In this document: positions 20,806-29,927 of the stretch, piece by piece
Layout of the letters: each line of letters opens with the position of its first letter
Numbering within the stretch: position 1 is the stretch's first letter
Assembly (NCBI RefSeq): GCF_002968335.2
Contig: NZ_CP134398.1
Coordinates: forward strand, 4,712,001 to 4,776,000
Direction: 5' to 3'
Source of the DNA: Mycobacterium sp. ITM-2016-00316
Lineage (GTDB): Bacteria; Actinomycetota; Actinomycetes; Mycobacteriales; Mycobacteriaceae
Length of the DNA: 64,000 nucleotides
Notes under the pieces: model-generated
What the model was told of the DNA's origin: nothing
The model's input: the letters and a program-made list of their open reading frames with translations, nothing else
Databases searched by the model: none
Program-made: the position numbers and the translations under genes

Positions 20806-21467
20806 CCGCGCACCGCAGCCACCGCGGCCGTGAGCAGGTCCCTGGCCTTCTGGGTGTCCACCGGAGCGACGGGGGTGTTCGGCACCACCAGCGGATTGGC
20901 CGTGACGATCACCAGGTATGAGTCGAAACTTGCGACGTAGTTGAACAACTCACCGCTGTGCGGCTTCCCGTCCACCACCGTCTGCACCACGCGATGGGTA
21001 CCCACGACGCGCGCACCCTCGATCTGCGGGGTTTCGACGACCTCGACCAGGCCACGCACGCCCGGCCCGCCGTAGCCCACCTTCTGGCAGTCCGGGCCGG
21101 GCTCGTTGAACGGCACCGGCTCCGAGGTCTCCACGGCGATGGCGATGAAGCGGTTGCCCTTGCCCTCGGCGGTGGTGGCGGCCATGTTGCCCTGGGCGCC
21201 CTCCGGAATGGCAAGGCCTGCGGCAAATTTCGCGCAGGCCTGCGGCTCCACCCGGACACCGGGCGGCACCGCCGCGGGGGCGAGCAACTTGGGGTCGATA
21301 CCGGTGGGCCCGGTCGTGGTCACCTGGAACTGCGAGTCGAACGTCGACTTCACCTCGAAGACCCCAGCGATGCCGGCGCCCTGTTCGGGTTCGGCTGCCG
21401 TGCAGGCGGTGAGCGCGGCCGCGCAGGCGGTGAGGGCGAGCGCCCGTGGCGAGAACATCGCCGCCAA
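20802..21467 (-). CDS. DUF5642-like lipoprotein (first copy)
   Basis: A 221-residue secreted lipoprotein. The signal peptide carries the lipobox LTAC (in AALTACTAAEPE); of the two possible starts, the internal ATG giving MFSPRALALT makes a more usual signal length. The mature part contains paired cysteines (PQACAKF and GPDCQKV) likely to form a disulfide. It ends with a helix DTQKARDLLTAAVAAVRG that is echoed at the end of the neighbouring protein. The gene is one base downstream of a second, divergent member of the same family, so the two form an operon. This family is found mainly in mycobacteria and its role is unknown. Confidence 0.75.
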   Translation of the reverse strand: MAAMFSPRALALTACAAALTACTAAEPEQGAGIAGVFEVKSTFDSQFQVTTTGPTGIDPKLLAPAAVPPGVRVEPQACAKFAAGLAIPEGAQGNMAATTAEGKGNRFIAIAVETSEPVPFNEPGPDCQKVGYGGPGVRGLVEVVETPQIEGARVVGTHRVVQTVVDGKPHSGELFNYVASFDSYLVIVTANPLVVPNTPVAPVDTQKARDLLTAAVAAVRG

Positions 21468-21468
21468 T

Positions 21469-22128
21469 CTACCGCCCTGCGCCGCGGACGGCGCTGACCG
21501 TCTGCGTCAGCAATTGCGCGGCGACATCGGGTCCGAGCACCGGCAGGGCCGAACCGGGGTCGGTCACCACCGTCACGGATGCGACGTAACCCGAGTCCAG
21601 GTAGGCGCTGACGGTATCGGCGTGCGAGCGCGTCTCGGTGCCCCCTTCGACGACGGTGGTGGCCACCGTGCTCATGGCGACCGTCGGCGTGTCGGCGATG
21701 ACGGGCGGTTCGAGCGCATTCACCGCCGCGGTCGTGCGCCCACCGGTCAGCGTCCAGGCCGCGCAGCCGTCCGGCGGTGCACCGGTGGCCCCCGGACCCG
21801 CGACGAGGGCGTAGACGATTCCGCCCGGCCCCGACGCCGACCAGCCCCGAACCGGAGCTCCGGCACCCGGATCGGCCAGCACCCCACACGGCGCGGGATC
21901 GGCCGTCCAATTCGGTTTCAGCCCCCAGAACGACGCCGGCGCAGCATGATCCGCGAGATTCCCCACCTCATAGCCGGGTGGCAGCTCGCTGCGTACCCGC
22001 GCGACCGCGGCCGGGTTCACCGTGCCGGAAGCCTGGCCGGCCGATGACGGCGCGGACGTGGGTGGCGGGGACGCTTCGCATCCGGTGACGGCGAGCACGG
22101 CCCCCAGACAGATCGCGTAGCCACGCAT
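21469..22128 (-). CDS. DUF5642-like lipoprotein (second copy)
   Basis: A 219-residue lipoprotein with signal MRGYAICLGAVLAVTGC, lipidated Cys at 17, then a Ser/Pro/Ala-rich linker. The mature domain has two cysteines (PAPCGVLA and PPDGCAAW) in spacing similar to the downstream gene, and ends with the related AAQLLTQTVSAVRG helix. This supports ancient tandem duplication followed by divergence. It is the promoter-proximal gene of the pair. The 131-bp gap before it is shared with the divergent lpqN-like gene and must contain both promoters; no clear operator is visible. Function is unknown. Confidence 0.72.
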   Translation of the reverse strand: MRGYAICLGAVLAVTGCEASPPPTSAPSSAGQASGTVNPAAVARVRSELPPGYEVGNLADHAAPASFWGLKPNWTADPAPCGVLADPGAGAPVRGWSASGPGGIVYALVAGPGATGAPPDGCAAWTLTGGRTTAAVNALEPPVIADTPTVAMSTVATTVVEGGTETRSHADTVSAYLDSGYVASVTVVTDPGSALPVLGPDVAAQLLTQTVSAVRGAGR

Positions 22129-22259
22129 GAAGCTGTCGTATCACACCGGCACATCCAGACGGCCGTTCTCCGATATTGACGCGCTCGCCCGCGCGCCGTC
22201 ACTCCGCCGGGTAACGTCCCGCACGAGATCGCCTACGGGTGCCCACGACAGGAGACACA

Positions 22260-22976
22260 ATGAACAAGCAGACGACCGCCCGGGGTGTGGCCGCGGCGGC
22301 CGCAGCGCTCAGCCTGGCCCTGGCCGGCTGCGGGTCAGACACCAAGACCGAATCCGCAAGCAGCGCCGAGGAGAGCACCAGCGCCACCTCTTCCGAAGCT
22401 GCCGAGACCAGCACCAGCGCCGCGGAATCCAGCGCCGCCACCGCGCCCGCCGGTGAGAACTACACGATCGCCGAGTACATCCAGGACAACCAGATCACCG
22501 AGGCTCAGGTGCGGCGCGGCGACGAAGGCGCACCCACCGTGAACCTCCCGGCCCCGCCGGGATGGGTCGATGCCGGACCTGCCACCCCCGAGTGGGCATA
22601 CAGCCAGATCGTCTTCACCGACCCGTCGATGCCGCCACCGCCGCCCACCATCACCGCGATCATGTCCAAGCTGACCGGCGACGTCGACAGCGCCAAGGTC
22701 CTCGAGTTCGCCGCGGGTGAGCTCAGGAACCTGCCCCAGTTCGACGGTCCCGCCGAGGGCCAGCCCGACAAGCTCGGCGGCTTCGACGCCGTCCAGGTCG
22801 GCGGCACCTACGTCAAGGACGGTAAGAACCTGCTCGTCGCCCAGAAGACGACGGTCATCCCCGCCGATGATGGCGTGTTCGTGTTGCAGATCAACGCCGA
22901 AGGCACCGAGGAGCAGATGGGCCCGCTGATGGATGCCACGTCGGCCATCGACGAGGAAACGACCATCACGCCCTGA
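22260..22976 (+). CDS. lpqN: LpqN-type lipoprotein
   Basis: A 238-residue lipoprotein of the LpqN/LpqT family. The start is ATG at 22260 behind a good CAGGAGACAC; the longer frame starting at 22239 lacks one. The signal peptide ends in LAGC (Cys near 23) and is followed by a roughly 40-residue Ser/Thr/Ala/Glu linker, a typical site for O-mannosylation by Pmt. The folded domain (about 75-238) contains PPGWVDAGPATPEWAYSQIV and GGTYVKDGKNLLVAQKTTV, matching LpqN-like proteins. It is the second family member in this window, the first being lpqT at 2122. It ends 48 bp from the convergent CDF-like gene. Confidence 0.8.
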   Translation: MNKQTTARGVAAAAAALSLALAGCGSDTKTESASSAEESTSATSSEAAETSTSAAESSAATAPAGENYTIAEYIQDNQITEAQVRRGDEGAPTVNLPAPPGWVDAGPATPEWAYSQIVFTDPSMPPPPPTITAIMSKLTGDVDSAKVLEFAAGELRNLPQFDGPAEGQPDKLGGFDAVQVGGTYVKDGKNLLVAQKTTVIPADDGVFVLQINAEGTEEQMGPLMDATSAIDEETTITP

Positions 22977-23023
22977 GATCGGCCCGCCCGGGCTGTCGTC
23001 GGTGATGACCGTAGGCGGACCGT

Positions 23024-24007
23024 TCACAGGCAAGGTGTCGCGTGTATGGGCAGATCGCTGAACACCAGCGTGAGTCGCAGAGGTCCTATCCGATCGCGGA
23101 GTTCGGCGTAGGTGTGCGCCCGCAGGGTGTCCTGTTCCGCGACGGACATCGTGCCGGTGTAGGAGACCCGCAGATCGATCTCGGATGTCTTGCCTCGACT
23201 GATCGCCAATGCGTCGACCAGGACGAGCCGGTGGTCCAGTTCGTCGGCGTGCTCGGCATTCACGGCGGCGATCGCGTTCTGGACGGCGGCGTCGAGGGCC
23301 GGGTCGGCGCGCTGCCCGGACAGCCGTGCGAACTCCAGGCGGATCTGGCGGATGGGTTCACCGACGAGCAGCAGACAAAGCACGATCACGATGATGCTGT
23401 CAGCGATGTCCTTGATATCGAAGTCCGGCGAGGTGATGACGGTGCCGTCCGGGATCACCGACACCAGAACCAGCGACGCGCAGATCCCGCCGCTGATGAT
23501 GGCTTCCATTTTTGCCGCGGTGGCTTCGACCCGCAGGAGCGCCGACGCCCCACCGACCGAACGGTTGTTGCGCTCGTGATTCCACTTGAGAGCCAGGCAG
23601 ACCAGCACGCATACCGCGGTGTACACCGCAGCCAACCCGAACTCCGGTTCGCTGCCCTCTCCGGTGATGAGATAGTCCACCACCTTGATCCCATTGATCA
23701 CCAGACCGACGAGCACCACTCCGAGGATCATCAGCGAACGAAACAGGGCGTAGAGGTTCTCCAATGCCAGACGGCCGTATGGGTTGTCCGCGTCGGCGGG
23801 CTGCGACGCAGTCACCGCCAGGCGGGCCGCGATAAAGGCAGCTGCCGCATTGATCAGCGATATCACGCCATCGAGCTGAGTGGCCGACACCCGCGTGATC
23901 GCGTAGACGGCGAAGCCGAGTACCGCCAGGCCGAGCATCGTGAACATGTACGTCCGTAGGCTGCGACGCTCGGCTGCAAGCACCGTCGACTCCGTCGCCA
24001 CCGCCAT
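23024..24007 (-). CDS. CDF-like cation transporter family membrane protein
   Basis: A 327-residue membrane protein. The start is ATG at 24007, directly behind CAGGAGGACC; the frame upstream is not needed. About six hydrophobic segments occupy residues 20-215, followed by a soluble alpha/beta C-terminal domain of about 90 residues, the cation-diffusion-facilitator layout. TQLDGVISLINAAAAF and DNPYGRLALENLYAL correspond to the usual TM2 and TM3 metal regions. The classical HxxxD/DxxxD ligands are degenerate (TM5 reads VEATAAKMEAIISG), so zinc transport should not be assumed. It is convergent with lpqN, and a 134-bp gap separates it from the upstream AroE-like gene. Confidence 0.7.
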   Translation of the reverse strand: MAVATESTVLAAERRSLRTYMFTMLGLAVLGFAVYAITRVSATQLDGVISLINAAAAFIAARLAVTASQPADADNPYGRLALENLYALFRSLMILGVVLVGLVINGIKVVDYLITGEGSEPEFGLAAVYTAVCVLVCLALKWNHERNNRSVGGASALLRVEATAAKMEAIISGGICASLVLVSVIPDGTVITSPDFDIKDIADSIIVIVLCLLLVGEPIRQIRLEFARLSGQRADPALDAAVQNAIAAVNAEHADELDHRLVLVDALAISRGKTSEIDLRVSYTGTMSVAEQDTLRAHTYAELRDRIGPLRLTLVFSDLPIHATPCL

Positions 24008-24141
24008 GGGTCCTCCTGTTGCCGAGCATTTCCGGAAGCCGGGCGCCGGGCCAATTGTTGTCGGCGTCAATTTAACCGCCCGGGGCGGGACCCGCGGCAC
24101 GAACCAGCCGTGTCGGTGGCGCGCACCCGCCGAGTCGCGAG

Positions 24142-24966
24142 CTAGGCGCGAGAGATGGCCGACGCGGCCGCGACCTGGTGTTCGGTCGGCCGGACGCCGG
24201 TGTAACGCTCGAACTGCTCGGCCGCCTGCAGCGCGATGACCTCTGCGCCGGTGATCACCGTGGTGCCCGCCGCGCGCGCGGCGCTGATCAGCGGAGTCTC
24301 CGACGGTAGCGCCACCACATCGAAAACGGCAGCGGCGGCGGCGATCACGTCGTCGTCGAAGGCCTGCTGAGTTTCCTCGGGCGCCCCGGCCATACCGATC
24401 GGGGTGACGTTCACCAGGATCGGCGCACGCAGCGACCCGACCTCCGGTGCGTACCGATAGCCCACGCGCTCGGCCAGCGCACGCCCGGCCTCGGCGTTAC
24501 GGGCCACGATGATGCCCCCGCCGAAGCCGGCCCCGGCGAACGCCGCCGCCACGGCGTTGGCCATTCCACCGCTGCCGCGGATGATGACCTCGGCGTCCGG
24601 ATTCAGCGCGTGCCGGGCGATCAGCCCTTGCACGGCAAGGTAATCGGTGTTCGAGGCGCGTAGATGGCCGTCGTCGTTGACGATCGTGTTGACCGACTCG
24701 ATGGCCTGTGCCGAGGGCTCGATCTCGTCGACCAGAGCCATCACATCGGATTTGAACGGCATCGACACCGAGCAGCCGCGGATGCCCAGCGCGCGCACCC
24801 CGCCGATGGCGGCGGCGATATCGGTGGTGGTGAAGGCCTTGTAGATGAAGTCGAGGCCGAGCTCGTCGTACAGATAGTTGTGAAACCGGGTGCCGATATT
24901 GCTTGGGCGGGCGGCCAGCGAGATGCACAGCCGAGTGTCCTTGCTCAGGGGCGGCCTGGCAGCCAT
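24142..24966 (-). CDS. shikimate dehydrogenase-like (AroE family) protein
   Basis: A 274-residue protein of the shikimate/quinate dehydrogenase family. The N-terminal substrate domain shows CISLAARPSNIGTRFHN and the catalytic-Lys-type SVSMPFKSDVM. SVNTIVNDDGHLRASNTDY matches the conserved NT-x-G-NTDY region, and the Rossmann nucleotide loop is RGSGGMANAV. The normal GxGGxxxA is slightly altered, and the substrate motif near the N terminus is also non-standard, so it may act on a different substrate than shikimate. Its ATG overlaps the stop of the acetyltransferase gene by one base (TGATG), so the two proteins are translationally coupled. That pairing is unusual for an aromatic-pathway enzyme. 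Confidence 0.8.
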   Translation of the reverse strand: MAARPPLSKDTRLCISLAARPSNIGTRFHNYLYDELGLDFIYKAFTTTDIAAAIGGVRALGIRGCSVSMPFKSDVMALVDEIEPSAQAIESVNTIVNDDGHLRASNTDYLAVQGLIARHALNPDAEVIIRGSGGMANAVAAAFAGAGFGGGIIVARNAEAGRALAERVGYRYAPEVGSLRAPILVNVTPIGMAGAPEETQQAFDDDVIAAAAAVFDVVALPSETPLISAARAAGTTVITGAEVIALQAAEQFERYTGVRPTEHQVAAASAISRA

Positions 24967-25964
24967 CAGCTCACCGATCGCATGGTGCGGCGCGCCATCT
25001 CGGCGATCTCCTCATACATCTCCGGCCGCAGGGACAGCGCATTGGCTGCCGGCACGTCCACCTCGGTGATGACCACGTTCAGATCATCGCGCACCCAGTG
25101 CGCGCCGGCACGGTCCATGATGGCCCGCATGGCGTAGTTGTCCGTCAGCACCCGCGCGGTGAACCGCGTGACACCGCCGACATGTGCGGCCACCGCGAGC
25201 GCCTCCATCAGGAAGGTGCCGATGCCGTGGCCCTGGTAGACGTCGGCCACGATGAACGCCACCTCGGCTGTGCTGACACCGTGCCCCTCCCGCACGAAGC
25301 GGGCATCGGCGACCACCGGACCGTCCGGTCCGGCCGTCATCACCCAGACGAAGTGGTCGACGTAGTCGACCTCGAACAGGTACGCCATCAGCGCCGGGGT
25401 GGGCACCCGGGTGCTCTGGAACCGGCGGTAGAGCGTCTCGGAGGAGAACTCGATCGGCCCGCTCACGGTGCGCACATTGTCACCGGGCAGCACGGGGCGC
25501 AGATGCAGCACCAGGTGGTCCCGCAGCGCGATCTCGATGGGGGTGATGTGGGCCGCCAGCCGCTGCCGGGCGGTCCGCACCAAGCGGGTCATCGCCTCGG
25601 GCAGTTCCAGCATCTGAGCGAAGGCATCCTGGTTGCCGACCCAGCCGCTCAGCTCGGTGGTCGCCACCACCGTGGCGTTGCGGGGCTTGTCCCGCAGCAG
25701 CGCGATCTCGCCGACGACGACACCGGGCCCCAGCTGCGACACCGTCACCGCGCCCTCCTTGCCGACGTGTGTCACCTCGGCCTGCCCCGACCCGATGAGC
25801 AGGAACGTCAGGGCCGTCTCACCCTGGCGCATGAGCACCTGGCCGGGCGCCGCGACCAGCGGTTGTAGCTGCGCGGCCAACGGTCGCAGCGTCGACGCGG
25901 GGCAACCGGCGAAGAACTCCAGGGCGGCCAGTTCGTCGGCGCGGACAGCGGTCACTCCGGACAC
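24966..25964 (-). CDS. pat: cAMP-regulated protein lysine acetyltransferase (Pat)
   Basis: A 332-residue two-domain protein. Residues about 10-135 are a cyclic-nucleotide-binding domain with the phosphate-binding cassette GEIALLRDKPRNATVVA. Residues about 150-325 are a GNAT acetyltransferase with acetyl-CoA-binding QGHGIGTFLMEAL. This architecture is that of mycobacterial Pat (Rv0998 / MSMEG_5458), where cAMP relieves autoinhibition and the enzyme acetylates lysines of acyl-CoA synthetases. The adenylating ligase at 5831 is therefore a conceivable client, by inference. The gene is divergent from a TetR gene over 131 bp and coupled to the downstream AroE-like gene. Confidence 0.9.
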   Translation of the reverse strand: MSGVTAVRADELAALEFFAGCPASTLRPLAAQLQPLVAAPGQVLMRQGETALTFLLIGSGQAEVTHVGKEGAVTVSQLGPGVVVGEIALLRDKPRNATVVATTELSGWVGNQDAFAQMLELPEAMTRLVRTARQRLAAHITPIEIALRDHLVLHLRPVLPGDNVRTVSGPIEFSSETLYRRFQSTRVPTPALMAYLFEVDYVDHFVWVMTAGPDGPVVADARFVREGHGVSTAEVAFIVADVYQGHGIGTFLMEALAVAAHVGGVTRFTARVLTDNYAMRAIMDRAGAHWVRDDLNVVITEVDVPAANALSLRPEMYEEIAEMARRTMRSVS

Positions 25965-26095
25965 CTCACGAGGCTACGGCGGCGAGGACGGGGTCGGCAA
26001 CAACCCCGGCGCGGGCATTTGCTATGGAGGCCCGGAAACTCGCAGTTGGGGAAGTTTTCTACGCATGAGTCAGATAACTGTGGCAAACTCCGCGT

Positions 26096-26743
26096 ATGAC
26101 ACAAGCGCTGCGCCGCACTCGCGGGCGTCCACGAGCAGCTAATGGTGCCGAAACCCGTGAACGGATCATCCACGCGGCTCGGCAGGTTTTCAGTGAACTT
26201 GGCTACGACGCGTCGACATTCCAGGCGATCGCCGAACGCGCCAACTTGACCCGTCCGGCGATCAATCACTACTTCACCAACAAGAAGGATCTGTACGGGC
26301 AGGTGCTGGCAAGCACCAACACCGCGCTGTTCGAGGCCGGTGTCGAAGCGGCGGCCGCCGAGACCACCCTGACCGGCAAGCTGTCGGCCTTCATGACCGG
26401 GATGTTGGCCGCCCACCGGGAGTTCGACTCGGCGGCGGCGTTCCTGGTCACCTCGATGCTGGAGGCCTACCGGCACCCCGAGCTCAAGAACGACGCATAC
26501 GCGCCCCGCGAAGATGTCCGCGCGTTCCTGAGCACCGCTGTCAGCGACGCCGCCGGGAACGGTCAGCTGGCCGCCGACGCCGACGCCGCCGCACTCGTCG
26601 AGATGTTGCTGGTGTTGATGTTCGGGATGGGCTTCTATGCCGGGTTCGTCGGCACCGATACCGAGGTCGCCGCGGTTCTCGACAAGTTGCAGCGGTTGTT
26701 GGCCAACAATCTGTGGAACCTGCAGGAGCCCGCCGCCCGCTGA
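26096..26743 (+). CDS. TetR-family transcriptional regulator
   Basis: A 215-residue TetR-type repressor. The N-terminal helix-turn-helix is FQAIAERANLTRPAINHYF (about residues 42-60), preceded by RERIIHAARQVFSELGYDAS. The ligand-binding domain (about 75-215) is hydrophobic and unassignable. It is divergently transcribed from pat over 131 bp and precedes a carboxymuconolactone-decarboxylase-family gene on the same strand by 122 bp. TetR genes usually control neighbours, so either is a likely target. I did not find a convincing palindromic operator in the divergent gap. Confidence 0.88.
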   Translation: MTQALRRTRGRPRAANGAETRERIIHAARQVFSELGYDASTFQAIAERANLTRPAINHYFTNKKDLYGQVLASTNTALFEAGVEAAAAETTLTGKLSAFMTGMLAAHREFDSAAAFLVTSMLEAYRHPELKNDAYAPREDVRAFLSTAVSDAAGNGQLAADADAAALVEMLLVLMFGMGFYAGFVGTDTEVAAVLDKLQRLLANNLWNLQEPAAR

Positions 26744-26865
26744 CGTCGGCCCAACTCGCCCCTTTCCGGCTCGAAGCGTCACATTCGTCATTTCCGAGAT
26801 CGTCGTGCAATCTTGTGAGAACGCCATTACCGATATGGCTCGCGCGACGAGAGGAACCCTCTGAG

Positions 26866-27450
26866 ATGACCCGTGTCGACCCGCTGGCTCCCAAGGAGTG
26901 GCCCCCGCAGATGCGCGAGGCGCTGGCGGCCATGAACCCGCCGGTGCGCCGTCATCCCCCGTTGCCGACCGAGGGACGACCGAAAGGTCTCAACGTGCTG
27001 GGCGCATTGGCGTACCACCCGGAGCTGGCCAAGGCCTTCTTCACCTTCAACGGCCATCTGCTGTCGGCGACCTCGCTGACGCCGCGGCAGCGCGAACTAC
27101 TGATCCTGCGCACCGCGGTGCTGCGACAATCCGAGTACGAATGGGCTCAGCATGTGGTGATCGCCGGCGATGTGGGCATCTCCCGCGACGAGGTCGCCCA
27201 GATCGCCTGGGGCCCGGACTCGTCCCTGTGGTCGGAGGCCGACGCCGTGCTGCTGCGCACCGCCGATGAGCTGGTCGCCGACGGCATCATCGGTGATGAC
27301 AGCTGGGCCACGCTGAACGCACATCTGAACACGCAGCAGATCCTGGACGTCATCTTCACTGTCGGCGCCTACGAGACGCTGGGGTGGATGTTGCGGTCCT
27401 TCGGGGTCGAGCTCGACGACGATGTGCGGGCGCACCTGACCGGGACGTGA
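26866..27450 (+). CDS. carboxymuconolactone decarboxylase (AhpD-like) family protein
   Basis: A 194-residue all-helical protein of the CMD/AhpD superfamily. The core is LTPRQRELLILRTAVLRQSEYEWAQHVVIAGDVG, where the usual AhpD CxxC is replaced by QSEYEWAQH. Without the redox cysteines, peroxidase activity through a CxxC is excluded; the conserved Glu/His points to the gamma-carboxymuconolactone decarboxylase-like group. The start is ATG at 26866 behind GAGAGGAA; the long frame upstream is not used. It probably belongs to a TetR-controlled detoxification or aromatic-degradation unit. Confidence 0.85.
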   Translation: MTRVDPLAPKEWPPQMREALAAMNPPVRRHPPLPTEGRPKGLNVLGALAYHPELAKAFFTFNGHLLSATSLTPRQRELLILRTAVLRQSEYEWAQHVVIAGDVGISRDEVAQIAWGPDSSLWSEADAVLLRTADELVADGIIGDDSWATLNAHLNTQQILDVIFTVGAYETLGWMLRSFGVELDDDVRAHLTGT

Positions 27451-27585
27451 TCGTCGCGGCCACGGCCGACAGTCGGTGTGACCCGGCTCTCATGCCCTGG
27501 TCGGGTTCGCCTCCTACTACGGTCGCAGATCAAGATCGCCCCCGGGCACGATGCCTGGTTGCCGCGATCTTCGTAGCGTCGAATC

Positions 27586-27801
27586 ATGACACACGCACAA
27601 CCCCTCAGGGGATCGCCGGCGGCAGCGATATCATTGCCGCGCATCAATTCTCGGCACTGGGTCGCCCGGATCGCAGCGGCGCTGCGCGCGGCATTCGTCG
27701 CCCCTGCGCAGGCAACCCGCACGAGGCGTGGCCACCGGGCCTTCCAGCGGGAGGCCTTCATGGAGGACGCCGCCATGGCCCGGGAGATGTACCGGCTCTA
27801 A
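27586..27801 (+). CDS. small hypothetical protein
   Basis: A 71-residue basic protein (MTHAQPLRGSPAAAISL...) with a central amphipathic stretch HWVARIAAALRAAFVAPAQ and an acidic C-terminal EAFMEDAAMAREMYRL. The ending is protein-like rather than random, and the frame fills the only space between the CMD gene and the convergent DUF4239 gene. There is no strong ribosome-binding site, and I recognise no family. Its last four bases overlap the end of the minus-strand neighbour. It could be a real small mycobacterial gene or a chance frame. Confidence 0.45.
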   Translation: MTHAQPLRGSPAAAISLPRINSRHWVARIAAALRAAFVAPAQATRTRRGHRAFQREAFMEDAAMAREMYRL

Positions 27802-28580
27802 CCGCCCGGCTGTTCCAGCACCGCGACGGCCTCGCGCAGCGGGTCCGGTGAGGTCGCCACGTCACCGATGAACGGGTGCGAGAGCTGCAGCACGAGGAAC
27901 AGATTGGTGGCCACGAGCACTCCGACAATCGCCACCATCGGATAGTGCATCGACGGCTTCTCGACGCCGTAGATGATCGCGGTGCCCAGCACCAACCCAC
28001 TGGTCAGAAAGACGACCGCCCACAGTGGCCACGGCGGTCCGTCATCGCCGTGGGCTTGCATGATTCGCACCGTCCGGGCCTGGGCGAGCTTGTCCAGATT
28101 GCTGAACGATGTTGCGACAATCGACTTCTGAATGCCATCGGTCGGAACAATCTGACCGTAGGCCTGGTAGACGTCGGCCAGCGCGGCATCGGCCTCGGCC
28201 GAACGCCTGCCGGGCCACTCCGCGATGGCCGCCCGTTCGTAGGTCAGCAGGCGCTGCCGGATCCGCTCGGCGTCGGCAGCGTCGAAAACCGCCGCATCGC
28301 TTGCCAACTGCACCGCCGCCGCGCCCTCTGCCCGCACGTTGCCGTCCGCCGTGTTGATGTGGCCCCACATGGCCGAGACGACGAATCCGATGAAGAAGGC
28401 GTAGACGAACCCGATCACCCCGTAGGCGAACCGGGTGACATCGTTGTGCTCCTCTCCGGCCAATTGCGGGTACCGGCGCCGGACGAATCGCTGCGCCAGC
28501 AGCGCACCACCGGCGAACAGCACGATCAGGGCGATGAGGAGCACCCCCGCCGGGATGTGTTCCACTAGCCAACCGCTCAT
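27798..28580 (-). CDS. DUF4239 (bestrophin-like) membrane protein
   Basis: A 260-residue membrane protein starting at ATG 28580 behind GAGGAGC. Four hydrophobic segments are visible: IPAGVLLIALIVLFAGGALL near the N terminus, YGVIGFVYAFFIGFVVSAMW, and a C-terminal pair around LWAVVFLTSGLVLGTAII and MVAIVGVLVATNLFLVLQL. About 95 cytosolic or extracellular helical residues lie between them. This arrangement is typical of DUF4239/bestrophin-like proteins, which may conduct anions, though bacterial function is not settled. It lies 16 bp downstream of the DUF202 gene and completes a three-gene operon with the XRE regulator. Confidence 0.75.
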   Translation of the reverse strand: MSGWLVEHIPAGVLLIALIVLFAGGALLAQRFVRRRYPQLAGEEHNDVTRFAYGVIGFVYAFFIGFVVSAMWGHINTADGNVRAEGAAAVQLASDAAVFDAADAERIRQRLLTYERAAIAEWPGRRSAEADAALADVYQAYGQIVPTDGIQKSIVATSFSNLDKLAQARTVRIMQAHGDDGPPWPLWAVVFLTSGLVLGTAIIYGVEKPSMHYPMVAIVGVLVATNLFLVLQLSHPFIGDVATSPDPLREAVAVLEQPGG

Positions 28581-28596
28581 GAAGCTCCTCGATGAG

Positions 28597-29007
28597 TTAC
28601 ATCCGCAGCGTGATCGCGAGCAGCGCCAGCACTCCGAGTCCGGCAATCATCGCCGCCACGACGGAGGCGATGGAATAGCGCATCGGGCCGAACTCCGCAC
28701 GCAGCGCGGCCAACTCCTGCCGGTGCTGCACCCAGGCCAGGATCAGCGCCGCGATCCCGATCATGACCATGACGGCGCCGACCACCTGCGGGCTGACGTA
28801 GGGGTCGGCCAGGCGCTCACTCTCGGAGAGATACCGGAAGATCTGAAAGATGGTGAACCCGAACGCGATCAGCGAGGTCGCCGTCCGGGTCCAGGCCATC
28901 AGGGTGCGTTCCAGGGCCAGCCGGTTACGCTCGGCGGCGAGCCGGGTGTTCGGGTCCAGCGGCCGGTCGGTCATCGACATCAGCATGACACCGTCGCCGC
29001 CGCTCAC
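28597..29007 (-). CDS. DUF202 family membrane protein
   Basis: A 136-residue membrane protein with three hydrophobic helices ([55 protein letters not shown]). The N-terminal [21 protein letters not shown] is the DUF202 signature. The longest frame starts with a GTG overlapping the regulator's stop (GTGA). Internal ATGs at 28986, 28980 and 28974 are alternatives, and the last still keeps the whole signature. The family is common next to membrane stress proteins, but its function is not known. Confidence 0.8.
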   Translation of the reverse strand: MSGGDGVMLMSMTDRPLDPNTRLAAERNRLALERTLMAWTRTATSLIAFGFTIFQIFRYLSESERLADPYVSPQVVGAVMVMIGIAALILAWVQHRQELAALRAEFGPMRYSIASVVAAMIAGLGVLALLAITLRM

Positions 29008-29849
29008 CCGGTCGGCGCGCCGACCACCGACAACAGTTGCAGCTTCTCGTAGCTTTCGCTGCCGGGCGCCGCGGTGAAGACCAGCAACGTGTGCGACTCG
29101 TCGGGATCCAGCAGGATTTGGCAGTTGAGTTCCAGCAGTCCGACCTGGGGGTGGTTGTAACGCTTGATTTCTCGAGGCCTGATACCGACCTCGTGTTCAT
29201 CCCAGACCGCCCGGAACTCCGCACTCTCGGCGGACAGCAGTTCCTTGAGCCGAGCCGCTTTGGATTCCGGACCGCGCAGCGTCAGTATTCCCCGGAGCCC
29301 GGAAACGTACATCCGCGAATAGAACTCGTGATCCTCGGGCGGGCACAGGTCGCGCGCCGAGGGATCGGTGAACCAGCGGTAGCCGACGCTGCGGGACGGT
29401 CCGGTGTGTCGGCACAGGTCACCGAAGACTGCGACGCCCAGCGGGGTCTGGCGCAGCGCCTCCCCCAGTTCGGTGACGATCTCGGCCGGAGTGTCGGCGA
29501 GCCGGTCGAAGATCCGCAACATTCCGGGGCTGATGTGGTCGGTGCCCGAACCCCGCACCGGCGGGTGATGACCCGCCAGCCGGAACAGGTGATCGCGCTC
29601 GTCGCGGGACAGATGCAATCCCTGGGCAATCGAGGCGATCATCTGCTCGGAGGGCTGCGGCCCGCGCTCGCGTTCCAGGCGCGCGTAGTAGTCGGTCGAC
29701 ATGTGGCACAGCCCGGCGACCTCTTCGCGGCGCAACCCACTCGTGCGGCGCCGCTGCCCGCGCGGGAGCCCGACGTCCTCCGGCTGCAAGGCACTGCGCC
29801 GGCGGACCAGGAATTCCGCCAGTCCGGCTCGATCGATCATGGCTGCCAT
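29004..29849 (-). CDS. XRE-family regulator with MmyB-like ligand-binding domain
   Basis: A 281-residue regulator. The N-terminal HTH (about residues 15-80) contains [31 protein letters not shown], the usual signature of the MmyB group. The C-terminal domain (about 110-275) includes [21 protein letters not shown], a fatty-acid- or ligand-binding module. The chosen start is ATG 29849, with GGGGAA just upstream; ATG 29840 is an alternative. It is divergent from an SDR gene over about 78 bp. In actinobacteria such regulators often control an adjacent SDR, so the SDR at 29928 is the probable target. Its stop overlaps the DUF202 start. Confidence 0.88.
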   Translation of the reverse strand: MAAMIDRAGLAEFLVRRRSALQPEDVGLPRGQRRRTSGLRREEVAGLCHMSTDYYARLERERGPQPSEQMIASIAQGLHLSRDERDHLFRLAGHHPPVRGSGTDHISPGMLRIFDRLADTPAEIVTELGEALRQTPLGVAVFGDLCRHTGPSRSVGYRWFTDPSARDLCPPEDHEFYSRMYVSGLRGILTLRGPESKAARLKELLSAESAEFRAVWDEHEVGIRPREIKRYNHPQVGLLELNCQILLDPDESHTLLVFTAAPGSESYEKLQLLSVVGAPTG

Positions 29850-29927
29850 TGTTCCCCGCCGCGGACTGCCCAGCCACGGATCGTCAGACCGTGGATGCCG
29901 CCCTGGGCACCGGGCAGTCTCGAACGC

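Noticed and set aside
25965..26095. TetR operator between pat and tetR
   Set aside because: Several half-site-like AAACTC and AACT motifs occur, but no symmetric arrangement is convincing.
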